DNA of 64,000 nucleotides from Ammoniphilus sp. CFH 90114 (GTDB taxonomy: Bacteria > Bacillota > Bacilli > Aneurinibacillales > RAOX-1), in NCBI RefSeq assembly GCF_004123195.1, contig NZ_SDLI01000009.1, positions 1-64,000 on the forward strand, written 5' to 3'. Made by a program: the position numbers and the translations under genes. Under the pieces are notes generated by a model. It worked only from the letters and a program-made list of their open reading frames with translations. It did not search any database and was not told where the DNA came from. Below are positions 44,330 to 53,175 of this stretch, piece after piece (the stretch's first letter is position 1; the number at the start of each line of letters is the position of its first letter).

Positions 44330-46972
44330 CTATTTGGCATCATACCATGTTTCTCCATCGCTCACATCAGCCTTAAGTGGCACATTCAGTTCCATCGCCT
44401 GTTCCATCACTTCAGGTACAAGGTTTCTCATAAGCTCAAGCTCTTCCTTTGGCACCTCAAATACTAATTCATCGTGTACTTGTAAGAGCATTTTGCTTTT
44501 TAGTTGCTTGTCCTTTAAAACTGCTCTCATATTAACCATAGCCAATTTAATAATATCGGCAGCTGTTCCTTGTATCGGAGTATTCATGGCTGTACGCTCA
44601 GCAAAGCTCCTAATATTAAAATTACTATGGTTAATCTCGGGAAGATATCTCCTCCGGTTTAACAGAGTAGTGACGTAACCGTCTTTCCTCGCCTTTTTAA
44701 CGATGTCGTCCATATAATGCTGTACACCCGTGAACACATCGAAATATTTTTCAATAAACGATGCTGCTTCTTTTCGTGTAATGTTTAAGTTCTGAGATAA
44801 GCCGTAATCGCTAATCCCATACACAATCCCAAAGTTAACTGCCTTAGCCTGCCTTCTCATATCCGAATTAACTTGGTCAGCAGATACACCGAATACATCC
44901 ATTGCCGTTTTGGTATGAATATCTGCTCCTTGTAAGAAAGCTTCTTTTAGATTTTCGTCATCTGCAATATGAGCTAGCACCCTCAATTCAATCTGTGAAT
45001 AGTCTGCTGCTAGGATGACCCAATCTGGATTCGTTGGGATAAAAGCCTGGCGGATTCTTTTACCCTCTTCTAGTCGAATAGGAATGTTTTGAAGATTAGG
45101 CTCTGTACTGCTCAATCTTCCCGTAGCCGTAGTGGCTTGGTTATAGGAAGTATGAATCTTGTGGGTTTTAGGATTAATCTCCTTCATTAACCCCTCAATA
45201 TAAGTAGAATACAACTTCCCTAGTTGTCTGAAGTGAAGAATTTTAGGCACGATCTCGTGACGGTCATGAAGCTTCTCTAAAACCTCTGCATTGGTTGAAT
45301 AACCTGTCTTCGTCTTTTTTATGACAGGTAGTTGTAATTTATCAAACAAAATTTCTCCTAATTGTTTGGGCGAATTAATATTAAACTCTACTCCTGCAAG
45401 AAGATGTATTTCCTTTGTTAACTTCCGGAGTTGTTCATCTAACTCATGACCCATCTTCTCTAACTTATCCTTGTCTACGGATATGCCTGTATGCTCCATC
45501 TCACCTAGAACAAACGACAAAGGAAGTTCGAGTTCATAATATAAGGAACTCATTTGATCCTCTTCAATCTTAGAGCGCAGTCTGTCCGAACACTTCTGAA
45601 CAGCCAGAGACCTCTTTGCGTTCTGTTCTGCCACTTCGGTTTCCGACAATTGGCCCTTCTTCCCGGACAATTTTTTGTAGATGGAATCATCGGCAGGTAA
45701 AGCCATACCAATAGATCGCTTGGCTACTTCTCTTAAGCTAAAGTCCGTTTCTGATGGATTCAATAGGTACGAAGCAAGCTTTACATCAAAGGAAATACCG
45801 TTCAGTATGAGGTCATGCCACTTTAAGGAGACAGCAGCCCTTTTGACATCATGGATTACCTTAGGACTCGATCCTTGCAGCCAATCTTGAAAAACAGACC
45901 ACTTATGAATTACCGATTCGGGTACATAAAAGCTTGTATCTCCACATGTTACTCCTATGCCTATAATCCTACTCCGGTGGTAATTTTCACCGTCTAATTC
46001 AACATGGAGGGCGCAAGGCTCGGTAAGGTACCGCTCATACGATTCTAGGTTACCTAGAGTGACAATAGTAAACTCAAAATCTTCTTCTAAAATCTCTTGG
46101 GTGTCTTCTACAGAACCTAATCGTTCCATAAGGGACTTAAACTCAAACTTCTTGAATATATCTAACACCTTGTTCTGGTCATAATCTTTATACTCGGTGG
46201 AGTCTAAATCAATTTCAATGGGAGCGCTTCGCAAAATGGTCGCTAGTTCCTTACTTTTAACTGCATCATCTCGATGTTCCTTAATCTTTTCTTTTAGCTT
46301 CTTACCTGATATATCATCCACATGTTCAAGTACACTTTCTACGTTCCCGTATTCATGTAAAAGCTTGAGGGCCGTTTTTTCACCAACACCTGGAATTCCC
46401 GGTATATTATCTGATGCGTCTCCCATAAGTCCTTTTAAATCAATAATTTGACTTGGGGACAATCCATACTTTTCTTTTATACTGTCTGGTGTAAACCATT
46501 CCACTTCACTTATACCCTTACGTGTTAGTGCCACGTGCACATGATCGGAGACCAGCTGAAGCATATCCTTATCCCCTGTTACTACGATAGCTGGAATGTC
46601 CTCTTCATCAGCTTGCTTAGTCAGAGTCCCGATGATATCATCAGCCTCATATCCAGCAAGTTCGTATCGGACAATACCGAACGCATCGAGGAGCTCCTTC
46701 ATGTAAGGAAACTGTTCCGATAGTTCCCCCGGCGTCTTTTGTCTCCCGCCTTTATAATCTTGATAGTCTTGGTGACGGAATACAACTTTGCCAGCATCGA
46801 AGGCGACGAGCAGGTGTGTAGGCTTTTGTTCTTCGAGCACTCTTAACAACATGGTGGTAAATCCATATACTGCATTCGTATGCATACCACTGGCATTACT
46901 TAGTGGAGGCAACGCATAAAATGCCCGATTAGCAATACTGTTCCCATCAATAACAACCAACTTTTTATCCAA
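44330..46972 (-). CDS. polA: DNA polymerase I
   Basis: Encodes 880 residues, the Bacillus length. Domains: 5-prime nuclease (about 1-290, with VVIDGNSIANRAFYALP), a degenerate 3-5 exonuclease domain, and the polymerase with DYSQIELRVLAHIADD and QVHDELVFEVP. In the exonuclease region the usual DxE metal motif is replaced (ALHVELDGEN), so proofreading is probably absent as in B. subtilis. The frame opens 13 codons earlier at an ATG without a ribosome site. TTG at 46970-46972 after GGGGG gives MDKKLVVIDGNS and is preferred. Confidence 0.95.
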   Translation of the reverse strand: MDKKLVVIDGNSIANRAFYALPPLSNASGMHTNAVYGFTTMLLRVLEEQKPTHLLVAFDAGKVVFRHQDYQDYKGGRQKTPGELSEQFPYMKELLDAFGIVRYELAGYEADDIIGTLTKQADEEDIPAIVVTGDKDMLQLVSDHVHVALTRKGISEVEWFTPDSIKEKYGLSPSQIIDLKGLMGDASDNIPGIPGVGEKTALKLLHEYGNVESVLEHVDDISGKKLKEKIKEHRDDAVKSKELATILRSAPIEIDLDSTEYKDYDQNKVLDIFKKFEFKSLMERLGSVEDTQEILEEDFEFTIVTLGNLESYERYLTEPCALHVELDGENYHRSRIIGIGVTCGDTSFYVPESVIHKWSVFQDWLQGSSPKVIHDVKRAAVSLKWHDLILNGISFDVKLASYLLNPSETDFSLREVAKRSIGMALPADDSIYKKLSGKKGQLSETEVAEQNAKRSLAVQKCSDRLRSKIEEDQMSSLYYELELPLSFVLGEMEHTGISVDKDKLEKMGHELDEQLRKLTKEIHLLAGVEFNINSPKQLGEILFDKLQLPVIKKTKTGYSTNAEVLEKLHDRHEIVPKILHFRQLGKLYSTYIEGLMKEINPKTHKIHTSYNQATTATGRLSSTEPNLQNIPIRLEEGKRIRQAFIPTNPDWVILAADYSQIELRVLAHIADDENLKEAFLQGADIHTKTAMDVFGVSADQVNSDMRRQAKAVNFGIVYGISDYGLSQNLNITRKEAASFIEKYFDVFTGVQHYMDDIVKKARKDGYVTTLLNRRRYLPEINHSNFNIRSFAERTAMNTPIQGTAADIIKLAMVNMRAVLKDKQLKSKMLLQVHDELVFEVPKEELELMRNLVPEVMEQAMELNVPLKADVSDGETWYDAK

Positions 46973-47095
46973 TGCTTCATTCCCCCAAGCTTTTTCATTC
47001 CATTTCCTCATCTTAACATAAGCGAAGTAAAGCTAGCAAAAACCTTCAATACCATTAAATTTCCTAAATAGGTAAGTAAAATTCGAAATAAAAAA

Positions 47096-47124
47096 TGAAA
47101 CTTATTGCCTAGAGGTTACGTATA
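47096..47124 (+). promoter_or_regulatory. Sigma-W-type promoter of the SPFH gene
   Basis: A perfect TGAAAC (47096-47101), a 17-nt spacer and CGTATA (47119-47124). This is the ECF sigma-W pattern of envelope-stress genes, and the ysdB promoter has the same spacing. Confidence 0.7.
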
Positions 47125-47172
47125 TAGTCGTGTGTAAAATAAATTCTAAATAAGTGAAAGGAGATTCAATAG

Positions 47173-48000
47173 ATGGACGATAAAAACGTGGTTCAATATC
47201 CGAACCCTCAGAACTTGTCTAAAGGTGTAACTGGTATTGTTATTTTAGCTCTTTTAGTTATCCTTGCATTCCAATCCTTTGTCATTGTTGAAGCTGGTCA
47301 CAGAGGCGTAGTTTTACAGTTAGGAGCCGTACAACCAAAAGTACTAAACGAGGGTTTGCACTTTAAAATTCCTTTTATCCAAACCATAGTACCTGTTGAA
47401 GTACGTGTACAGAAGACCGAATCGGCGCAGGTTTCCGCTTCACGAGATCTTCAAACCGTTTCAACTACGATCGCTGTTAACTACCACTTATCTCCTGAAG
47501 GAGTAAATAGTCTTTATCAACGTGTAGGTCTTCAATATCAAACTCGTATTGTAGATCCAGCCATTGGTGAAGCGTTGAAAGCAGTTACAGCTCAATATAC
47601 AGCAGAAGAATTAATCTCTAAGCGTTCTGAAGTGAGTGCTAAAGTAAAAGAAGTATTATCCGGTAAACTAGGCGTCTACAACATGGTTCTCGATGAAATT
47701 AATATTACCACATTTGAGTTTAGTGAAGACTACAACCGAGCTATTGAAGCAAAACAAATTGCTGAACAACAAGCGTTAAAATCTAAACTTGACCTTGAAA
47801 GAATTAAGATTGAAAAAGAGCAAGAGATCACAAGAGCACAAGCACAAGCTGAAGCTCTAAGACTACAGAAACAAGAAGTAACTCAAGAATTGATTCAATT
47901 ACGTCAAATTGAAGCTCAACTACAAGCTATACAAAAATGGGATGGTAAATTGCCAAACGTTACAGGCGGTGCAACCCCATTCATTAATGTAGGACAATAA
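47173..48000 (+). CDS. SPFH/Band 7 (prohibitin-like) membrane protein
   Basis: Encodes 275 residues. One membrane helix (about 16-36) is followed by a Band 7 domain starting VEAGHRGVVLQLGAV and then a long Glu/Gln/Lys-rich coiled coil (about 190-255). Such proteins form ring- or cage-like scaffolds at membranes, like HflC, prohibitin or flotillin. AAAGGAG lies 9 nt before the ATG. It is monocistronic, divergent from polA, behind a sigma-W-type promoter, which fits a membrane-stress role. It lacks an obvious FtsH partner nearby. Confidence 0.88.
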   Translation: MDDKNVVQYPNPQNLSKGVTGIVILALLVILAFQSFVIVEAGHRGVVLQLGAVQPKVLNEGLHFKIPFIQTIVPVEVRVQKTESAQVSASRDLQTVSTTIAVNYHLSPEGVNSLYQRVGLQYQTRIVDPAIGEALKAVTAQYTAEELISKRSEVSAKVKEVLSGKLGVYNMVLDEINITTFEFSEDYNRAIEAKQIAEQQALKSKLDLERIKIEKEQEITRAQAQAEALRLQKQEVTQELIQLRQIEAQLQAIQKWDGKLPNVTGGATPFINVGQ

Positions 48001-48007
48001 TCATACG

Positions 48008-48063
48008 AAAAAGGCGATCTCTAAAGTTGATATGAACGACTTTAGGTGATTGCCTTTTTGTTT
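48008..48063 (+). terminator. Terminator after the SPFH gene
   Basis: AAAAAGGCGAT pairs with ATTGCCTTTTT with inner pairing of CTAAAGT with ACTTTAG, ending in a T run. Confidence 0.82.
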
Positions 48064-48154
48064 TTCTTTCTATCCTGTATTATGAAAGTAACGCAGTCGA
48101 ACTTATGAACATTTCCCAGGAAACTGTCGAATAAGAAAGGAATTAGAAACCAAA

Positions 48155-48298
48155 ATGATGAATCCCAATGAGGAATCCCCTAATCTTAAAGAATACATTA
48201 AAAATTTAAGCGCCCCTAAGAAGATTCTCTTCTCGCTTATTTTGATTTATATTATAGGTCGAATCTGTTATTTTACGTTCCAATGGTTTCAATCTTAA
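48155..48298 (+). CDS. Possible 47-residue membrane miniprotein
   Basis: A short frame starting MMNPNEESPNLKEYIKNL, with a hydrophilic head and a hydrophobic tail segment of about 18 residues rich in Ile, Leu and aromatics. The stop is just before a strong terminator. The AAAGGA upstream is 13 nt away, longer than ideal, so initiation is uncertain. No family is recognised. Confidence 0.4.
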   Translation: MMNPNEESPNLKEYIKNLSAPKKILFSLILIYIIGRICYFTFQWFQS

Positions 48299-48300
48299 AG

Positions 48301-48344
48301 AAAAAAAGGTATTGTCCGTTTACATCCCGGACAATACCTTTTTT
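48301..48344. terminator. Bidirectional terminator
   Basis: AAAAGGTATTGTCCG and its complement form a stem of 15 bp, with an A run and a T run on the two sides. It overlaps the phoU stop codon and also ends any plus-strand transcript of the 47-codon frame. Confidence 0.88.
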
Positions 48345-48999
48345 AAATATTTAGTGCTTTAATTTCCCCAGTCTTCATATAAACGATCCATTCACATATA
48401 TTGGTCACATGATCCGCAATACGCTCTAAATATTGCGCGACAAGCAGCAAGTGACTTCCTTGGTGGATATTCTTCGAATCCTGTTGCATAACCATAATCA
48501 AATCATCAAAAATAGTGGAGTAGTACTTATCCACCACATCATCCCGCTTCGCAATTTTCAACGCCTCTTCCTGATCACTGGCAACATAAGCATTCAGAGC
48601 GTCACGCACCATTTCGCTTACGTATGTTGCCATTTTTGGGATATCAATAAGAGGTTTTACATACTCCTCACTTCGCAAACGGATGGCCGTCTTTGAGATG
48701 CTCGTTGCGTAATCGCCCATTCGCTCAAGATCGGCCGATATTTTTAACATGGAGCCAATCTTTCTTAAATCTGAACCAACTGGTTGCTGTAGGGCAATCG
48801 TTCGGAAACAACCCATTTCTATCTCAAGTTCAAGTGAATTAATCACTTCATCTTGTTTAATAACATGATGTGCTAATACATCATTTTGATCGACTAAAGA
48901 TTTAACGGACTTGAATACATTTTCTTCCACTAGTGTAGCCATTGATAAAAGTGTTCGATGCAAATGTTCAAGATGATCATCAAAAGATTGTCTTTTCAC
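48343..48999 (-). CDS. phoU: Phosphate signalling protein PhoU
   Basis: Encodes 218 residues folded as two PhoU three-helix repeats, with the metal-binding E-x3-D-type motifs LERMGDYATSI (about 91-101) and LERIADHVTNI (about 191-201). It links PstSCAB activity to the PhoR kinase and keeps the Pho response off in high phosphate. The start is GTG at 48997-48999, about 10 nt after AAGGGG. Here it follows phoP-phoR rather than pstB. Confidence 0.94.
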   Translation of the reverse strand: MKRQSFDDHLEHLHRTLLSMATLVEENVFKSVKSLVDQNDVLAHHVIKQDEVINSLELEIEMGCFRTIALQQPVGSDLRKIGSMLKISADLERMGDYATSISKTAIRLRSEEYVKPLIDIPKMATYVSEMVRDALNAYVASDQEEALKIAKRDDVVDKYYSTIFDDLIMVMQQDSKNIHQGSHLLLVAQYLERIADHVTNICEWIVYMKTGEIKALNI

Positions 49000-49104
49000 T
49001 GAAAGTCATCCCCTTATATTATTTAAGGAATCATCCAATATTCCATTCTCAACAATTATAGAGGATCATTATTAAGCTGACATGAATAAAATATTTAATT
49101 TATG

Positions 49105-50880
49105 TTAAGGTTGACACTTCGGTAAGGTAAGGGTAAACGTACTTCCCTGCCCTTCTTTACTTGTCACCATAACCTTCCCATGATGAGATTCAACTAGATG
49201 CTTTACGATGGCCAACCCTAAACCAGTCCCGCCTGAGTTTCTGGCCCGCCCCTTATCTACTCGGTAAAACCGTTCAAAAATGCGGTGAATTTCACTATCG
49301 GGTATTCCAATTCCATTATCTTTTACGGAAAGCTCGATACTGTCTCCATGATCTAGAAGATCAATCGTAATCGCTCCTCCTTCTGGCGTATAAGTTATAG
49401 CATTATCAATTAAATTGATAACTACCTGTTGCAGACGATCACGGTCTGCTTCCACTTCAAGAACCTTAATCGTCGGGAGTTCTACTTTTATACGCTTCTT
49501 AGTTACTTTATCTTGCAGATTTTGATAAATCGTATTCAGTAAGCTTGCAATGTCAACCGTATTGATCTGCAGTGGAAGGCGTTTCTGTTCAATCTTTGAC
49601 AAATCTAAAATATCATTGATCAGACGATGCAATCGTTCACTTTCCGAATTTATGATTTCAAGGAATTGTTTTAGAATATCTTTATCTTCCATGGCCCCGT
49701 CCAAAAGCGTCTCAGAGAAGCCCTTAATAGACGTTATAGGGGTCTTCAGCTCATGAGAAACATTCGCAACAAACTCACTTCGCAAATTCTCCAGTCTACG
49801 AATCGATGTAATATCATGTAATACAACAACAACACCCTTCACTTCACCGTGAACAGTTGTATAAGGGGCTAGATTGGCATCTACAATTTTCTCATGCGGG
49901 TAGTAGATATGGACTTCATCCCGGATTTTTTCTCCTGTCTTGAAACAACGGTCAATAAGCTGACTTAAACCGAAATTAAGACCGGCTTCAATATGCAGTT
50001 TTCCTATCAAGGACTTCTCAGAATAGCCAAGAAACCCTTCAATTGCAGGGTTGACTAATAGGATTCTTCTAGATTCCCCAATCAGAATGACTCCACTCAC
50101 CATATTGTTAAGGACACCAAATAATTTTTCTTCGTTCTCTTTAATTTCATTCATTTGTGATTCTAAGCTTGAGGCCATATAATTAAGAGCACTTGCTAAT
50201 TGGCCAACTTCGCCTTCCGTCTTAATATGAACCCGGCTCTCATATTTTTTCTTCGTTATTTCTCTTGCTACGGACGTAATCTCCACAATAGGTCTGGTTA
50301 TATGCCGAGATACAAGCAAACTCACGATAACGGTTAATAGAAGGGCTGCTCCCATACCCACAGCTAAGCTAAACCACAAGTTATGAATAAAGTCATTAAT
50401 CTTCACAATGGAAAGACTTAATCTTACTACTCCACGTGGTTGTCCCTCAGAGTATCCAACCACATGGGCAACATAGATCATGTCCGTATTAATCGTATGA
50501 CTGAAACGGACAGATTGGCCTCTCCCATTCGTAAGAGCATCCACAATCTCTGGCCGTGTCGCATGGTTATCCATACGATTTGCATTTGCCTCTGAATCAG
50601 CCAAGACTCGACCGGTTAAATCCACTATGGTGACTCTGGAAGTTCCGGCATCAGCGAACCGATTCACTAATGACTGTAATTCCATAGGGGAGAAATCCGT
50701 AAGATCCTTATGCGATTCAATTGAGGCTGCAATAATATCAGCTTCTCTTGATAGACGATCAGACAGTGTATCAATGTAGACCTTCTCCATAAGCCCAGCA
50801 ACATAAAAGCCTACAAGAAAGAGAATAAGGGCCATAATAGAAATAATAATGGTATTTAAGCGTACGCTAAAAGATTGCAT
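49105..50880 (-). CDS. phoR: Phosphate regulon sensor histidine kinase PhoR
   Basis: Encodes 591 residues: TM1 (about 10-30), extracellular domain (31-165), TM2 (168-190), HAMP, PAS (about 250-355), HisKA with the phospho-acceptor in VSHELKTPITSIKGF and HATPase_c with NLIDNAITYTPEGG and the G boxes DNGIGIP and GGTGLGLAIVKHL. It phosphorylates PhoP when phosphate is scarce. Domain order and pairing with PhoP support PhoR over WalK. It starts 6 nt after phoP. Confidence 0.93.
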   Translation of the reverse strand: MQSFSVRLNTIIISIMALILFLVGFYVAGLMEKVYIDTLSDRLSREADIIAASIESHKDLTDFSPMELQSLVNRFADAGTSRVTIVDLTGRVLADSEANANRMDNHATRPEIVDALTNGRGQSVRFSHTINTDMIYVAHVVGYSEGQPRGVVRLSLSIVKINDFIHNLWFSLAVGMGAALLLTVIVSLLVSRHITRPIVEITSVAREITKKKYESRVHIKTEGEVGQLASALNYMASSLESQMNEIKENEEKLFGVLNNMVSGVILIGESRRILLVNPAIEGFLGYSEKSLIGKLHIEAGLNFGLSQLIDRCFKTGEKIRDEVHIYYPHEKIVDANLAPYTTVHGEVKGVVVVLHDITSIRRLENLRSEFVANVSHELKTPITSIKGFSETLLDGAMEDKDILKQFLEIINSESERLHRLINDILDLSKIEQKRLPLQINTVDIASLLNTIYQNLQDKVTKKRIKVELPTIKVLEVEADRDRLQQVVINLIDNAITYTPEGGAITIDLLDHGDSIELSVKDNGIGIPDSEIHRIFERFYRVDKGRARNSGGTGLGLAIVKHLVESHHGKVMVTSKEGQGSTFTLTLPKCQP

Positions 50881-50886
50881 AGTTCG

Positions 50887-51585
50887 TTACCCTTCAAACT
50901 TATAGCCTAATCCACGTACCGTCTTAATGTGCTTAGGCTGCTTCGTGTCTTCTTCAATCTTTTCACGCAAATGGGATATATGGACATCCACAATACGCGA
51001 ATCCCCTACATAATCATAATTCCATACAGCATTGAGCAACTGATCCCTGGTCATTACTCTCCCCTGATTTTTTGCCAAGTAAAGCAACAGCTCAAATTCC
51101 TTAGGGGTAAGCTCTAATTTCTCATTATGGAAGGTAGCTTCATATTTTTCAGGAAAGATTTGTAACGGCCCCATACTAAATACTTGCTCTTCTACCGTTT
51201 CAGCAGCCATGTTTGGAGTTTGTTTTGATCTTCTCAATATAGCCCTTACCCTTGCTAACACCTCTCGCGGACTAAAGGGCTTCGTCATGTAGTCATCTGC
51301 ACCTAATTCTAATCCTAGAATCTTGTCTAATTCTTCATCCTTTGCGGTAAGCATCAAGATCGGCGTATTATTCTTCTCCATTCTTAACGTCTTGCATACT
51401 TCCATGCCATCCATCAAAGGAAGCATTAAGTCCAGCACGATCAGATCAGGAAGCTCTCTTCTCGCTATTTCTAGTCCTTCTTTGCCATCCATAGCCGTCG
51501 TGACTGTGTAGCCTGCTTTCTCTAAGTTAAACTTGATTAAGGTAGAAATCGATAATTCGTCTTCAACCACTAAGATTTTTTCCAT
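50887..51585 (-). CDS. phoP: Response regulator PhoP
   Basis: Encodes 232 residues: a receiver domain with acidic pocket VEDE, phospho-Asp in LIVLDLMLP (about 52) and Lys in TKPFSPRE, and an OmpR-type winged-helix DNA-binding domain (LELTPKEFELLLYLAKNQGRVMTR). It binds TTAACA-like repeats. TAGGAGA precedes the ATG, 14 nt after the lipoprotein gene stop, so both share the PhoP-box promoter at 52.1 kb. Confidence 0.95.
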   Translation of the reverse strand: MEKILVVEDELSISTLIKFNLEKAGYTVTTAMDGKEGLEIARRELPDLIVLDLMLPLMDGMEVCKTLRMEKNNTPILMLTAKDEELDKILGLELGADDYMTKPFSPREVLARVRAILRRSKQTPNMAAETVEEQVFSMGPLQIFPEKYEATFHNEKLELTPKEFELLLYLAKNQGRVMTRDQLLNAVWNYDYVGDSRIVDVHISHLREKIEEDTKQPKHIKTVRGLGYKFEG

Positions 51586-51599
51586 CTTAAAAGGGTCTC

Positions 51600-52076
51600 C
51601 TATTGTTTAAATTGTTGAATATCTTGTAAAACTTCACTAAATAACTCAAACGATTCTTCAAGTAAAGCATCTCCGCTTACCCGATGCTTCTCATCCAAAA
51701 AATCATAGTACTTAAACAACTGATCATAAGCCTCTATCCTCTTATTCAAGGAAGCAAGAAGCTTCTCCCGAACCGGCTCCATCTCCTCTGGAATCTGAGC
51801 TTTAATTACATCTTCCTTTATCGCCTTACTAATAGAAACTCCATTCAGGATCGTATTTTGCGCTTTCGTCTTTTTTAACCCTTCTTTGTCCACCTTATTT
51901 CTCACTTCTTCTAACACCTTTTGTCCATTTTCTGCTTCTATTGCTGCTTCATCTACAAGGGCTATAAATTCACTCTTATATTGTTCAATCTCCTCAGGCG
52001 AAGCTTGGAATATGCTGCAGCCGGTTAGCGTCCATAAAACTAGGAAGGTGATTATCAGACCTTTTCTTTTATTCAT
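51600..52076 (-). CDS. Lipoprotein of unknown function, first gene of the phoPR unit
   Basis: Encodes 158 residues with a lipoprotein signal peptide ending in the lipobox LTGC (Cys about 20). The mature part is highly helical and charged, with Glu/Lys-rich heptad-like repeats. No family is recognised. It lies 14 nt before phoP, and the operon promoter with three PhoP hexamers is right upstream, so it should be co-expressed with phoP-phoR-phoU. A sensor or accessory role for PhoR at the outer membrane face is only an inference from the operon. Confidence 0.82.
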   Translation of the reverse strand: MNKRKGLIITFLVLWTLTGCSIFQASPEEIEQYKSEFIALVDEAAIEAENGQKVLEEVRNKVDKEGLKKTKAQNTILNGVSISKAIKEDVIKAQIPEEMEPVREKLLASLNKRIEAYDQLFKYYDFLDEKHRVSGDALLEESFELFSEVLQDIQQFKQ

Positions 52077-52106
52077 AGTTGCCTCCTATCTATTCTTACT
52101 AATGAT

Positions 52107-52145
52107 ATCATAACTTTTGTAAATTAATTGTTAACCTAATGTTAA
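52107..52145 (-). promoter_or_regulatory. PhoP box and -10 of the lipoprotein-phoP-phoR-phoU unit
   Basis: Three hexamers in exact 11-bp phase on the minus strand: TTAACA (52140-52145), TTAACA (52129-52134) and TTTACA (52118-52123), with TATGAT as -10 at 52107-52112. All three fit the PhoP consensus. This indicates PhoP autoregulation. Confidence 0.82.
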
Positions 52146-52163
52146 GATGTTATTTATGAATAC

Positions 52164-52190
52164 ACAAAAGCCCAGGAAGTTCCTGGGCTT
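52164..52190 (-). terminator. Terminator after mdh
   Basis: AAGCCCAGGAA pairs with TTCCTGGGCTT around a 1-nt loop, with TTTTGTG after it on the minus strand. The T run is short. Confidence 0.75.
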
Positions 52191-52204
52191 AGATGTTTCA
52201 AACT

Positions 52205-53143
52205 TTATCTTAAGATAGACATTACATTTCTAACAGAATCAGCTGACTTATCAAGTGCAGCCTTTTCTTGTTCTGTTAATTCTAGTTCAAGAATCTTTTC
52301 AATACCGTCTCCACCTAGGATAGTAGGTACACCGAGGTAAAGGTCGTTGTAGCCATATTCTCCTTCTAGGTAGGCAACAGATGGCAAGATGCGCTTCTTA
52401 TCCTTAAGTATAGCTTCTGCCATTTGTACAAGAGAAGCAGCTGGAGCATAATAAGCACTTCCGTTACCCAATAGGTTAACGATCTCTCCGCCACCCTTAC
52501 GTGTACGCTCAACGATCGCCTCTAAGCGATCAGCAGGAATTAACTTCTCTAGAGGAATTCCTCCTGCATAAGAGTAACGTACAAGCGGTACCATATCGTC
52601 TCCGTGTCCACCTAGAACAAATCCAGACACATCTTCAACGGATACGTTCAACTCTTGAGATACAAATGTGTTAAAGCGTGCCGTGTCGAGTACACCCGAT
52701 TGCCCGATTACACGGTTCTTAGGGAATCCAGTTGTCTTATAACAAACATAAGTCATTGCATCGACAGGATTGCTAAGAACGATGATATAGCTGTTTGGGG
52801 CATATTTCGCTACATTCTCAGCAACAGACTTCATAATGCCAGCGTTTGTGTTGACTAGGTCATCACGGCTCATTCCTGGCTTACGAGCGATCCCAGCTGT
52901 AATAATAACCATGTCTGCATCTTGGATATCCTCATAGCTAGAAGTACCAATGATGTTAGAATCAAAACCTTGTACGGGGCTTGCTTCAAGCATATCTAGA
53001 GCTTTACCCTTTGTTGGATTTTCAAGTTGAGGGATATCCAACAACACAACATCCCCTAATTCCTTTTGAGCCAACATTAAAGCGGTAGTTGCACCAGTAA
53101 AACCGGCGCCGATAACAGCAACTTTTCTACGTTTGAAAGCCAT
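52205..53143 (-). CDS. mdh: Malate dehydrogenase
   Basis: Encodes 312 residues, the B. subtilis length. LDH-like fold with [15 protein letters not shown] (NAD motif), Arg in [15 protein letters not shown] for malate binding and the catalytic His in [10 protein letters not shown]. It catalyses malate/oxaloacetate interconversion. GGGGGG lies 7 nt before the ATG at 53141-53143; the longer frame starts inside the ribosome site. It follows icd by 32 nt, so icd-mdh is an operon. Confidence 0.97.
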   Translation of the reverse strand: MAFKRRKVAVIGAGFTGATTALMLAQKELGDVVLLDIPQLENPTKGKALDMLEASPVQGFDSNIIGTSSYEDIQDADMVIITAGIARKPGMSRDDLVNTNAGIMKSVAENVAKYAPNSYIIVLSNPVDAMTYVCYKTTGFPKNRVIGQSGVLDTARFNTFVSQELNVSVEDVSGFVLGGHGDDMVPLVRYSYAGGIPLEKLIPADRLEAIVERTRKGGGEIVNLLGNGSAYYAPAASLVQMAEAILKDKKRILPSVAYLEGEYGYNDLYLGVPTILGGDGIEKILELELTEQEKAALDKSADSVRNVMSILR

Positions 53144-53175
53144 TATAATACCCCCCACTCAATTTTAATTACTAA

